A DNA stretch of 64,000 nt from positions 62,001 to 126,000 of the forward strand of contig JAZKJV010006050.1 in the NCBI GenBank assembly GCA_037367405.1, written 5' to 3'. The position numbers and the translations under genes were made by a program. The DNA is from Ottelia alismoides. Its lineage: Eukaryota; Streptophyta; Magnoliopsida; Alismatales; Hydrocharitaceae. Positions 22,863-33,699 of this stretch are shown piece by piece. The notes below the pieces were generated by a model. It saw only the letters and a list, made by a program, of their open reading frames with translations, was not told the DNA's origin and made no database searches. Numbering within the stretch: position 1 is the stretch's first letter; the number at the start of each line of letters is the position of its first letter.

Positions 22863-23305
22863 TAACAATGATATAACATGGTTTAACAAGCATATAAATT
22901 TTATTCGCAAATCTCTGCTATGGCACTGCTGTAACATAACATCTGCATCGTCATCATGTTCTGCTCCAACGTACTGTGACCGCTCGCCGCATCCATTTTA
23001 TCATCCATTTTACAACCTCAAGAGTGTGCAACCTATATCATATGTTTGATTCATATATACACGTGGTGAGCTATTGTATATCTAGATACAAAATAGCTTG
23101 CAATGCTTTTTGGTAATTCGTTGACAACCAGATATATTTACTCTGATGAACTCCACAAGTTCACGGTCTTCTCTCACACGCAACCCTCTTAAGATGTACA
23201 TCTCAGCAACTTTCCAGATCCCTAAATTTGTTCTGCAATTCACAGAGGAATCAGTTCCTTTTATTTGGTGTTTATTTTGAAGCAAAATTTTTCGTGGAAT
23301 TGGTC

Positions 23306-23338
23306 GGGATATCGGACGACGTTACTGTCCGATATCCC
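23306..23338. repeat. Perfect 12-bp hairpin
   Basis: GGGATATCGGAC and GTCCGATATCCC are perfect inverted copies separated by nine bases. The function is unknown; it could be a small foldback remnant or a chance palindrome. Confidence 0.6.
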
Positions 23339-23867
23339 ATGTTTCTCCTCTAAATCTCCTTCCTAAAGGATAGCAGCCACAGGATCTTCAGCTTAGTGAT
23401 TTAAATCTTCAACTCTGATAGTTTCTTAATTAACCCTTTTCAAAATCCTCCTAAAAGGACTAGGATGCATATTTTAGTATCGCCGATTAGTCTCGATTTT
23501 AAAGTATTTTTTTGGCTATCGATGATAGTCAAATAACAGAGGTTTCAATAACAGATGATAACGATATTCCAGCACACATCATAAGCTGCAGAAATCGTGT
23601 AAGCATCTTTGGTTAATCTATCAAATGATCTTATAATCTCCTGTGAATTTCTCACGACTTTGCTGGTTGTGATATTCCATTTTTTCCCACGTGGTTTAAT
23701 TGTCGTGAGCCCTCATCGAAGATTTCTCGGAGAAATCTCAGCTATGAATACATGCACCATGATTGCCAAACTAAATCATATGCGCAAACACTGAAAGTAT
23801 CTTTCTCATAGTTATATGAATAATTGAAACTTATTTAGACATGCCACACAGGCAAGAAATTAGATTC

Positions 23868-23991
23868 AACATAATGGTTGCTACATCACTGCCTCATGAA
23901 TCATATTTCGTAAAAGAATAATCCGCAACTGATCATTCTTTTGTTTTATGAAATATTACTCATGAGGCAGTGATGCAGGAACTATTATGTT
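23868..23991. repeat. Near-perfect ~124-bp foldback (MITE or miRNA-like hairpin)
   Basis: The left arm (about 23868-23921) and the right arm (about 23935-23991) are reverse complements over more than 50 positions, with a few mismatches and a short gap. Both carry CATCACTGCCTCATGA (on the right as its complement). The loop is about 13 bases. The length and scattered mismatches resemble a plant miRNA precursor, but no known mature miRNA is recognised. A small MITE is equally possible. Confidence 0.7.
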
Positions 23992-24086
23992 ATTATTTGC
24001 AAATATCATATCCTGTTATATACTTAGTAACACAGACAACAATTAATAAATCACAATTTTAATTTATATGATTATTTTTTTTCCAG

Positions 24087-25690
24087 AAAGTGAGAACATG
24101 CTATGTTACTGCTGGAGTGGCTTGCAATCTTCTTTGTGCAGGTACATATTTCTGCGATAAATTTACTGATATCATTTTCTTTAAATTGTGTTTCATAAAA
24201 TTTTTCCAATCTTCTTAAGGTGCTCTTTTTCTGTATTCTGAAGACGCTCCGGTGGCTTTGGAATCGAAGTTCTTTCTTATGTGGTATGCAAACAAGTTTC
24301 AATTACTCTCATGTGTTAAAAAATCAATGTTTGTTACCTTGAGAAGCATGTGTTCTTCCATAGGTTTGAGTCAGTCTTCTGGTATTTCAGCAATTAGGCG
24401 GCGTCAACGCAATCAGATTTTACGCAGGAGGAATATTTCTATCAGCAGGTGAATCTGCACATTATAGTTTGTAAATAAGCAATAAGAAGTGTAATGCAGT
24501 ATGCTAATTCTTGTTGGCAATCTGTTTTTTCTTCTGGCAACCAGGGGACCTTCTTGAAGGGTTGCATCCAGGTTTCGAAAATTAACTATGCATTTAATTC
24601 CAAGGCATCAAAACTAAAATATGACAATAAAAATCTTCTCTTTCAGGTTCCTATTACGTTATCAGAGCCGTATTGATATGGATAAGAGTGGAAGAAGGAT
24701 TATATGCAGACTGAGCATAGCTCTAGTTGGTATTCTGGTAAGTCGAGGAAAATGCTTTGATTGGAAATTAACATTTCTGCAAAAAAAAAGCACACGCTTC
24801 GAATGAAAATCAAGCCAATGTTCTGAGAATATTTAGCATTTCAAACAGGCTTACAGTATGAGGTGCTACAGTTTCTGTCTATAATTGTACTCTCGCATCG
24901 TGATAGACATGGCGAAAACGTATCTTACATGAAATGTTCTTGCAGAGTTTCGCGTCTAACATCAAAGGAATCAGCGGAAGCTTGATCACTCTGGTGAACT
25001 GGTTTGGCACCTTGCTAGTTTTTGGGGGTACGAACCATCTGATATGAATACGGATGTGCAATCAACCACCATCACATAAGCACGTGAGAGAAAGAACACC
25101 TAAATATAATGGTGACCTGTCACCTCTCACGACTTCTGGAAAAGAAAGATCACTATAATTTAAAACGAGTACAACTCTCTCCGTTCTCCCGCTATCATCG
25201 AACTAGGCTCTGATAACAGTTGATGAGGATGCGAACCACCAGTATTGCCTGCTCGGATATCGGATGAGCTCTCAGATACGGATTCAAAATCGACTACCAC
25301 CATGGAAGTACGCAAAGAAAAGAATAACGAAATATAACGGTGGTCGGTCACCTCTCGCGACCATAAGAGAAGAAAGATCACTATAAATTAGAACGAGTAC
25401 AACTGTCTACGTTCCCTCGCTCTCTCATCCCTTTCTTCTCTCTCTCTCCTCCTCTCTAGGATTTACATTGTTCTTGTGTTGGTATTGAGACAATGCTTCT
25501 ACCCCTCTCTATATATAGTCTAATTACAACCCCATAGTCCATTTTCAATAGAAATATAAATAGAATACAACTCAACTATTATTAAGATTAGGAATCCAAT
25601 CCTATTAGAATTCTTAATTCTAATTTGACTCTAATCCTAACACTAGTTTCATGCACTTTCAACTTCCTCATGTCTTGGAGAGCTCTTCAG
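24087..25690 (+). pseudogene. ERD6-like sugar transporter (MFS) pseudogene, C-terminal exons
   Basis: Short exons with canonical GT/AG borders give fragments of an ERD6-like monosaccharide/H+ symporter in order. 24087-24141 ends LLEWLAIFFVQ with an in-frame stop. 24244-24283 gives SGGFGIEVLSYV. 24391-24448 gives QLGGVNAIRFYAGGIFLSAG. About 24526-24571 gives SSGNQGTFLKGCIQ. 24647-24737 gives VPIT, then a frameshift, then MDKSGRR. 24946-25019 gives NIKGISGSLITLVNWFG and is cut by an LTR insertion. The exon resumes at 25648 to give VSCTFNFLMSW across the joined target site. N-terminal exons and the large middle exon encoding the PESPRW region were not found. It belongs to the vacuolar/plasma-membrane sugar porter family and is clearly non-functional. 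Confidence 0.85.
25020..25642 (-). mobile_element. Copia-type LTR remnant inserted in the sugar-transporter exon
   Basis: CTAGT flanks both sides (25015-25019 and 25643-25647). The right LTR is 25221-25642 (TGATGAGG...CCTAACA). Next to it GGCTCTGATAACA (25206-25218) is the minus-strand primer site TGTTATCAGAGCC, one change from the Met-tRNA site. The left part (25020 to about 25190) is a shortened LTR copy aligned from its first base: both share GCGAACCA/ACGAACCA, then the GGTCACCTCTCACGAC-type and ACGAGTACAACT segments. Almost no internal region remains, so this is a deletion derivative or a TRIM-like element. Confidence 0.85.
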
Positions 25691-26031
25691 ATAGTAAATG
25701 GATCACCATCCAATTCACACATCTCTGCAAATGGATTTCAGAGAACCAAAGAAGCTCACACTCCTTAATCATAGTAATTCCAAATTGAGAATCGATCCTG
25801 AGCTCTGGTTTGAAATTTTCAGAAAGATATTTTGAAGTTGTATCAAAGTTTCGTCTGCAAAAGATCTGGACAGATGAACACCACATGACTTCTGAAAGGG
25901 ACTCCAATTAAGTTCGTCGCAAAGCCTCCAGTTGTGAAATTTTGGGTGGAATTAATCCAATCGATTAAGAAAAAAATTCTCTGCTCTGTTCCAATTTGGG
26001 TAATTTAATTGATATCATGAAGGAAGAGGAT

Positions 26032-26061
26032 CCTCTGCTGTAGAGAGGATTGCAGCAGAGG
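26032..26061. repeat. Small hairpin downstream of the pectinesterase gene
   Basis: CCTCTGCTG and CAGCAGAGG are perfect inverted copies separated by 12 bases, about 300 bp past the pectinesterase stop codon. It could lie in or just beyond the 3' UTR. GAGGAT/ATCCTC words around it extend the fold imperfectly. Confidence 0.4.
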
Positions 26062-26356
26062 TGCTGTGCTGTAATCCTCTTTAATTTTTTTTGTGATTTT
26101 GATTTTAAAATCCAACTTTATAGATTGAATCATATATTAATGTTCTACAAATCCTCCAAATTTCGTTTAAATCCGAGATTATTTGCTATTTTATCTTAAT
26201 GATCAAACATTCGGTCAAGATCTAAGCAACTTAAACTCAATTTAAAAAAGATCCGAATGTTTCCAAAGTGCACAAGAACTACACAGATCAGCAGTACTTC
26301 AAGCTTCACAGATGATGATGATAAGATTAACAGCAGGAAAAAACGAGCTTGCATGA

Positions 26357-29300
26357 TCAGAGGTCCAAGGAGAAAGGGAACCCGGTGGAACCCAACCAAG
26401 AGGAGCCGGAGATGAAGTTCCCGGGCGTGAACTGCTGCGCCTCGCTCGCGCTCGTGATCACCTTCACCCCCTTCCACTGGACCCGGTTCGCCGTCCCGGC
26501 GCCGGCCCCCGTGTTCATGTACTCCGCGTAGAAGCACGTGTTCTGCGCGAACGTCCCCGCCCACTCGTGCCAACCCGCTGGGTCGATCACGTCCGTGATC
26601 GTCGACTTCATTACCACCGTCCTCGAGTACTCCTTCCACGGCCGCCCCAGGAACGACTTGAACGAGTTCTGCACCGGCGCCAGGTCCGACGAGGCCGACA
26701 GCGTGCACGACTGGATCGAGATCCCCGTGTTCTGGTTGGGATCCACCCGGCCCTGCGCCGTGAACATGTTCTTCTGACCCGAGTTCGGCCGGCGCGCCTG
26801 GAGGTCACAGCTCTGCAGCACCACGGCGGCGTTGCCGAAGATGAAGTCGACCGTCCCCTGGACCAGGCACTCCCGGAAGAACTGCCGGAGGGAGTGCACG
26901 TAGAGCGTGTCCTGGTACGCGAGGATGTCGCAGCGGTAGAAGGCTGAGAAGTCCGACCCCACGCGGAGGGCCACCGCCTGGTGCTTCGACGGCCCCGCCG
27001 TGTTCTGGAAGGTGATGTCCCTCGCCAGGAACCGCTCTCCCACCACCGCTGCCGTCACGACACCATTGCCATGTTAAAGATGTTGGACAGAAGCCATACT
27101 ATTATCTACAAGTGAGAGAGGTGAAGAGACATTCATGGCAAATCACGTGAACTTTTTCAGATTGTATCCTTAAAAAACTAAATAGATGTCAGGGGCGTTG
27201 CATTATTGATCTGCATGGCTGGAACTCTACGCTCATAATTAAAGTAATCACACCCAACAGCGACGATGGCGACAGGACATTCCAACCCATCACAGTGAGA
27301 CCCCACTGGAGAATCCTAAACAAAGACTCATCTTTTTCTGTAAAGGGTTATTCTTCAGAAAAAAAAGCAAACAAGATGGCCCTTCTCCCAACACTTCAAT
27401 TGGAATTTACGTGCAAGTTAGTAAGCACGAGAGAGAGAATAAATCAGGAAATCTGTACATATCCAACTATTCGGAAGTGGTGTTCTGGATCTATTATCTA
27501 TATCATAGTTGTTATGGATCGTACAACCCGGCAGATCCTTGTAAACCATGGGACTATGTTCGAGCTCCTGTGCATGATCTGCTGCTTTTCTCGACCAGCA
27601 GTACATTTACTCCCCAGGTAAGATCTAAAGATCCGACACTTTACCGTGAAAAAGACAGTTCCTCTAGGACCCGAAAAATTGAAAGCCGGGAAAGAGTTTT
27701 TTCCCTGACAGGACATCCCTATGATCCAAATGCCCTGGACATCTGACCATATTATTTTCTTGTCTGGGCATCGATCGGCGAATGGTTCGCCGATCGGCAA
27801 ACCGTTTGCCCGAAGCTCTTTCCGGAAAACTTTTGATTTTAATATTATTAAAAATAATATAAAAAAACATTTGGAATTGTGAATCGGCAAATCATTTGCT
27901 GATTCACAATTCCAAATGTTTTTTATATTATTTTTAATAATATTAAAATCAAAAAGTTTTCCGAAATAATATTATATATTATTTTTATGCACAATCTGCA
28001 AACGGTTCGCTGATCGGCGAACTGTTTGCCGATTGATGCCCTGATAGAGAAATACTGAGGTCAGATGCCTGCATATTGGGAATGTCCTGTCTGTCAGGGA
28101 AAAAAACTCGCCGGGAAACCCTTGCATCGTGTTCCCAATGTGGACAGGATATGCTGCATGTATAGCAGAGGCATGGTTAACATGATTGCATTAGCACCAC
28201 ATGATACGAACAGCAACAAATTAATTAATATCTTACGCAGAAATTTAGAAAAATAAAGAAGAGGGAATGGAGACAAATATAACACGCTTACCAACAGTGG
28301 CGGAGTTGAAGGTGGTGCTCCCATCCACCACGTTCTTACTGCCGGTGATGACGGTCTCCCCCCTCCCATCTCCGACGAACATTATGTTCGTCTTCTTCTT
28401 CGGCACGTCCACGTTCTCTTCGTACACTCCTGCTTTTATCCTTATCACGTACCTCTTCGCGCTCTTGTCCGGTGCCGCCGCCACCGCTGCCGCCACCGTC
28501 TTGAAGTCCCCGCTCCCGTCCGCCGCCACTACCACGTCCGGAGTCACCGTCGACGCCTGCAGCAGCCTCCTATCCCCGGCGGGCATCCACTCCGGGAACC
28601 CGCTCCCTTCATCCATGCGGAATGCGTTGTGATCCTCGTCCGCATCTTCGAGGAGCCTGCGGTTGCCTGTCCTGGCGACCTCGGCGGCGATGTCACCGTC
28701 GGTGAGATTGCGGATCATGGCGAGGGAGTTGCTGCACATTTGGGATATGTGGGTCACGCCGTCCAGGACGGACGCGCGCAGCCGTCGGCAGACGGAGTCG
28801 TGCGAGAAGCCGTCGAGGCAGAACTCTTGATTGGTCATGGCGGCGCTCAGGAGTATCTTCAGGTCATTCGCGTGCTGCTTCAGGGATTTGCCCCCTCCGG
28901 GATAGGACCTGAAACAGCGGCGGAGTTAGGAAAAAGACCTAAACGCGAGCAAGGACTACAACTTCCCACAAACCTGAGATCGGCTTCTGTTTTGCGTATC
29001 TCCTCGAGGGTCTCGTCGAACATCTCGAGGCAGTCGTGGAGGGCGCCGTGTTCCCGAGGGGTGCGGGAACGCTCCTGAAAGAGGTGGCGGAACTTGTAGA
29101 AGACGTGTTGCACGGCGGTGGAGGTGAGGTTGAGGGAGGAGAGGATGACCGACTTGTGGTCCGTGAGGGAAGGGAGGAGGGAGGGGATGGAAGCGATGGA
29201 GGTGAAGCAGAGGTCAGGGTAGAGGGTGGAGCTGCAGGAGGAGCGAAGGAGGGCGTGGGAGGGGGAGTTGTCAGTGGGGTGGCGGTGGGTCACCGTGGTG

Positions 29301-29437
29301 GCGATGGCGATGGTTGCGACAACGACCAGGAGGAGGAGAGCGGAGACTGTGAGGAGGAGGTTTCTGCGACGGCGGGGGGTGTTGGTGGAGTGGCGGACGT
29401 CGCCGGAGAGGAGGTAGGGGTTGTCGGGATTGGCCAT
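26357..29437 (-). CDS. Type-I pectin methylesterase (pectinesterase/PMEI), three exons
   Basis: Exons are 29437-28974, 28908-28292 and 27048-26357 (stop included), joined at GT/AG borders to give 590 residues. The protein demethylesterifies homogalacturonan in the cell wall. Residues 1-25 are basic and 27-49 form a signal anchor. A PMEI-like pro-domain follows (about 64-215) with conserved Cys residues. Two RRLL processing motifs (238-241, 268-271), where subtilases cut, precede the catalytic domain, which starts near [14 protein letters not shown]. The catalytic set is complete: Q384, Q406 and D407 in YQDTLY, D428 in VDFIFG, R496 and W498 in LGRPW. Exons are strikingly GC-rich. The 65-bp first intron is short. 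The second (1,243 bp) holds a foldback element. It looks intact and expressible. The exact PME number cannot be assigned. Confidence 0.95.
27686..28114. mobile_element. Foldback element in pectinesterase intron 2
   Basis: A 429-bp imperfect palindrome is centred near 27893. The inner arms (TTTGGAATTGTGAATC and its complement, then TTTTTAATAATATTAAAATC-type sequence) are nearly perfect. The outer arms (GGGCATCGATCGGC / GATTGATGCCC, then CCCTGACAGGACAT and CCGGGAAA) are more diverged, with indels. There is no ORF. Long-armed MITEs of the Mutator type look like this, but no target duplication was found, so the superfamily is open. It lies well inside the intron, away from both splice sites. Confidence 0.8.
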
Positions 29438-29475
29438 GGTGGTGGAGAGACGATGAGTGGAGTGGAGTTGCTGTG

Positions 29476-29484
29476 CTTTTATAG
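29476..29484 (-). promoter_or_regulatory. Probable TATA box of the pectinesterase gene
   Basis: CTATAAAAG on the minus strand lies about 40 bp before the ATG at 29437, implying a very short 5' leader of about 10-15 bases. Just upstream a 20-bp unit containing AGAAGAGAGTGGAGCTT is repeated in tandem (about 29487-29525), a possible regulatory duplication. Confidence 0.55.
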
Positions 29485-29539
29485 GAAGAAGAGAGTGGAG
29501 CTTAGAAAGAAGAGAGTGGAGCTTGGATGAGTTTCATGA

Positions 29540-30280
29540 CAAATATTTAATTTGACAATTTGTATAACACCCCATGAAAGTTATATTTCATACACATTCA
29601 ACCAAAAGAAAAAATATAACATGCAAAAAAGGGAATAGTATCTATTCCACCCAAAGAAAGGGCATGGATACATTTTTCCGTAACTTTATGGTAGTCTTCA
29701 AAGAGCCACGATAATCAACCACTTCTTTAACGCGTAATCTCTCATTCTTGTTTGGTTGGTTTATGGATATAACCATGATATAATATGATCAATCATATCA
29801 TGGAAAATAAACTCTGGACAATATTGCATATTACAAAACAATGTGAAGGACAAACGAGAATATACATTTTCAATATCATATAGATTAATTCGATAGTACC
29901 CGTATTTTTTAATTATGACGTGTATTTCTATTTTTAACAAAATTATCATATATTATAATATATTTTTATTATATTATTATTTATATTTTTGACTAAAATA
30001 CATAAAAAAAATCAAATGTATGACAAACATATTTGACATGACCTTCCATCTTATTCCACACAAGTACCTTTGTAACTTTTTTTGAAAGTTGCATCATGCA
30101 TAGTATATTTTTATTTAATTGAGTTTTATATGAGAATTGTCTGTCGTATGGTATACTATTTTTTTATTATTTAGTTTTTATTTACTTTGAGTTCTGTATT
30201 CAAACTTTATCTCATTTGATTTAATTTTTTTTATAAACTATTATTGACACTATGGACATACGTATAAATTATAAATCTAA
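29540..30280. other. AT-rich intergenic stretch
   Basis: No ORF longer than 62 codons, no recognised motif and no repeat boundary. It includes the distal promoter side of the pectinesterase gene. Confidence 0.5.
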
Positions 30281-30478
30281 AATTGTAAAGTTGAATTTCA
30301 AAAATCTGAAATAAAAAATATAAATACATACGATTGCGATGGACATACGATTCATTCAATTGATTGACATACGATTCATTCAAGGAGCAAAATTTGTAAG
30401 GTTGAATTTAAAAAATCTGAAATAAAAAATATAAATATTTGCGATGGACATACGATTCTTTCAATTGATTGATACACA
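30281..30478. repeat. Imperfect tandem duplication of about 100 bp
   Basis: AAATTGTAAAGTTGAATTTC ... AATCTGAAATAAAAAATAT ... CGATGGACATACGATTC occurs at about 30281 and again from about 30387. A smaller ATTGATTGACATACGATTCA duplication sits inside the first copy. Confidence 0.75.
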
Positions 30479-30675
30479 TGTCCAAAACTGAAATGAGCAG
30501 GTTATAATATTCAAAATACATGACAAATTATATATCTTTTATACGTATAAATTACATCCTCACATTGCAACCATACCAATGTCATGTAAAAGTCTCGGTG
30601 ACTATGGGAGGAAAAGCTATAATACTGGTTTGGTAATATGCAATCTTTTCGTTTATCCTTCGTAAGGATCATAGA

Positions 30676-31382
30676 TAGGTTGGAGCATTGGGTTGGACCG
30701 GCTCGGACTCGATCTTGACGTGAACCGCAAAAGTTTGGGTCCGAACAGAACCTGATGTACAAATAGCCTGGGCCCTCATATTTCAAAAATATCATGCTCG
30801 GTCCGGACTTGACCCGAACCCGAAGTACAAACGAACCGAGCCCGGGCCCTCGTATTTCAAAATATCACGATCAGACCATATGCTACATTCTTTTAATAGT
30901 TTATAGTCTATCAAACTTTTACAATATGCTATTACTAAATTAAATTCCATCACGATTCGATCACATGGAAAAGAATCCTGCAAACTATTTCCATATTTCA
31001 ACAGTCCACGTACAACAATCCATATGTAAATCATATTAGAACCAAACTGGAGGACATACATTTATAGTCACAATACATACAATATTTCCTTAATCCATGA
31101 ATAATAATATTATATCATAACAATACATCCAATATTCATGTATTATGGATGAATTATATCATAATAATAAATTGGAATCAAAGTGCAACTTCATGGAATC
31201 AAAATGGGTGCAGGCTGAGCTCGACCCGAATCTAAGTCTGATCCCGCGGGTCTTGGATCGAGCTCGGGTCTTCAATTTGCTAAAAAAACGGGCCTTGACC
31301 CAACCCAAGGCCCACAAAAAATTGAAGGGCTCAAGCCGGACTTTTCCGGATTGGATCGGGTCGAGCCCAATGCTCCAACCTA
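30676..31382. mobile_element. hAT-like element with a perfect 17-bp terminal inverted repeat
   Basis: Ends are TAGGTTGGAGCATTGGG and its exact reverse complement. Flanks ATCATAGA (30668-30675) and ATCATATG (31383-31390) agree at the first six positions, consistent with a decayed 8-bp duplication. Subterminal zones are rich in GACCCGA/TCGGGTC and GGGCC words, and the centre is AT-rich. No transposase is present. Confidence 0.82.
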
Positions 31383-31390
31383 ATCATATG

Positions 31391-33171
31391 ACTATAGGAG
31401 GAAAATATATATCCTTTGACACCATTATGTCTTTCTTTCTAGTTTGGTGGGCCTTTGGTCATTGACCTACATTTTTATTTTCTCTTCCAAGGGCGATGAA
31501 TTTATAATATCTATCCCAAGTGTTTTGAATAAAAAAGTTGTTGAAATTTTATATATTTGAAGACAAATGTGTTTTTAATAGCTATATGAGTTTTTACCCG
31601 TGCTTCATGGTCCAGCAGATGCTCAAATTAAATTTCTTGATAGGTTTTAAGTCATATCTAATAATCACAGAATTTTCTAAATATGAAAAGACTTTAGTAT
31701 GACCATAGAGTACATAAAAAGGAAAATTCCTATGGTGGATGCTTAAGATTACCAGTGAGGAGTTAATGTAGTAAAAATCCACCTTCATGTTGATGTTTTT
31801 AGGATAAAGTTAACATTTAGACCTCCACGAATAAGGATAAAAATGGAAAAGACTTTGAAAATAAGAATAACTCCAAATCCAAAGGCAAAATCTAGAGAAA
31901 AAAACCATGCTAAAACCGCAACTTTGTTAAAAATGTCCTCCTCTTAAAGTTTAAAAGAATAAAACATCGAGAAATATGCCGATGAACATGATCACAAAGC
32001 GATTTGCCTATTGAGAATTATGTATTGCTAAACTTGAAATAATCATATTCACGATCCTAATGAGCAACTTGCAGTTGGAGCTAATATATTTATCTTTCTA
32101 ACATATTATTCTTTCCTTCTTATCACACAATAATGATGTGATTGTGAAGATGTGAAATTGATTTTACAGTATGGTGCTAGGTTCTGGACAAATTGACTTG
32201 AGGTCCTCCTTTGGATGAGTACGGACTCTACACAAGATGTTGTAAACGTGATGAATGATGTTTACTTTCACTTAGTATTATTTATAAATAGTTCTAAACT
32301 TAATACTAAATGTAGTAAAATAGTTGAGACATATAAAATAGAAATTGATATATTTTGATTTATTGCTTAGAATGAGATGTGAGTTTATTGACATTGTTCT
32401 CTTTAATTTGATGAATGTTTCATATTCATGTTCTCCTCTTCATGTAATTAATAATACAGAATCTTGTGATTTATATTACTATCTTTTTAGACATGCGAGT
32501 TCAACTTATATTGAAATAATCATTTAGGGTTGATATGTACATATACCATTGCTAGAGTTGAGAAATGTGCTCTCTACGTGCAAGACAAACCACTTAGGAA
32601 ATTATTTCCCACTATTAGTAAGAATATTGAGATTTTAGACCCTATGCATAGAATTATATATGAGTTTAATAGTGTTTTTATCAGAAATAATAAGAAATAA
32701 ATTATTAGTTTCATAGATGATAACAACAACTATTGTTAAGTTTATTGAATGAAAACTAAGGATGAAATCCTTGAAAAAATCTCTTAGTTAGAAAGAGGAT
32801 GAGATATAAATTGGAAAAGTTCTTAAACCTCTTACGTTGGATAAGGTGGTGAATATATATGAATTATTGAATGACAATATATGAATAATACATATTGTTC
32901 ATAAAGTTACAATACCATAATCACCACAATATAATAGTATAATAGAATGAAAGAATTGAAACATTAAGTAGACATGGCTCTCTTCTAAAGTTTTAGATAT
33001 AGGTAATTTTGATAACGCCAAAGTATTTCTTTACATTATACAAGACCCACATTTTTAAAAAGAAATGAATACTCAAAGTTTGGGCGCCATCATTATTGCA
33101 TTTAAACTTCTCAAGCTGATAATTAAGTCTCAATGTATAGATAATAATATATATAATATAAAGAGATTAAT
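31391..33171. other. AT-rich intergenic stretch
   Basis: ORFs do not exceed 65 codons and none is recognised. Base composition is strongly AT, with no clear repeat boundary or RNA gene. Confidence 0.5.
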
Positions 33172-33490
33172 GGGCTGTCCCAAGCTGGTCTCTCGTTATT
33201 TTCGGTATTTTTTTATTTTTTTTGAAAAATATCGTCATGTATATTCATCCCTATATCCCTCCTATATGCCATTCGAATTTCGTCAGAAACAGAGACTCCT
33301 ATTGCCTCCATCCAGACAGTCATTTTTTTTAACGATCGCAGGATTTTTTAAATCGACACTATCTAGATGGAGGCCGTAGGAGTCTCTGTTTCTGACGAAA
33401 TTCGAATGGCACATAGGAGGGATATATGGATGAATATACATGGTGATATTTTTCAGAAAAAAACGCCGAAATAAGGGGGCGGGGCAGCCC
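33172..33490. mobile_element. Long-armed foldback MITE
   Basis: The two arms (about 150 bp each) are near-perfect reverse complements: GGGCTGTCCC...ATTCGAATTTCGTCAGAAAC...CCTCCATC on the left and its complement on the right, ending GGGGCAGCCC. The loop is about 40 bp near 33305-33350. There is no ORF. A 3-bp AAT may flank the element, but the target duplication is not certain. Confidence 0.88.
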
Positions 33491-33699
33491 CAATAAATCC
33501 TAATATAAATATTATATACGATATAGATAGAATAAATATAGAAAAAATTATAAAATACAAATAAGAATAGTCCTTTTTATTTTTTAAGAGTTTTAAATAT
33601 ATTTATAAATATTTATAATTTATATAAATAATAATATAAAGAAATATATTAGTATATAACACGCAATAGTTTGTATAGGGTTTTATGCTTATAAATATA

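Noticed and set aside
26611..26947. Arg-rich ORFs on both strands over pectinesterase exon 3
   Set aside because: They are frame shadows of a GC-rich real exon.
28629..29530. Long plus-strand ORFs opposite pectinesterase exons 1 and 2
   Set aside because: Antisense shadows; the minus-strand frame has the signal anchor, PMEI domain and splice sites.
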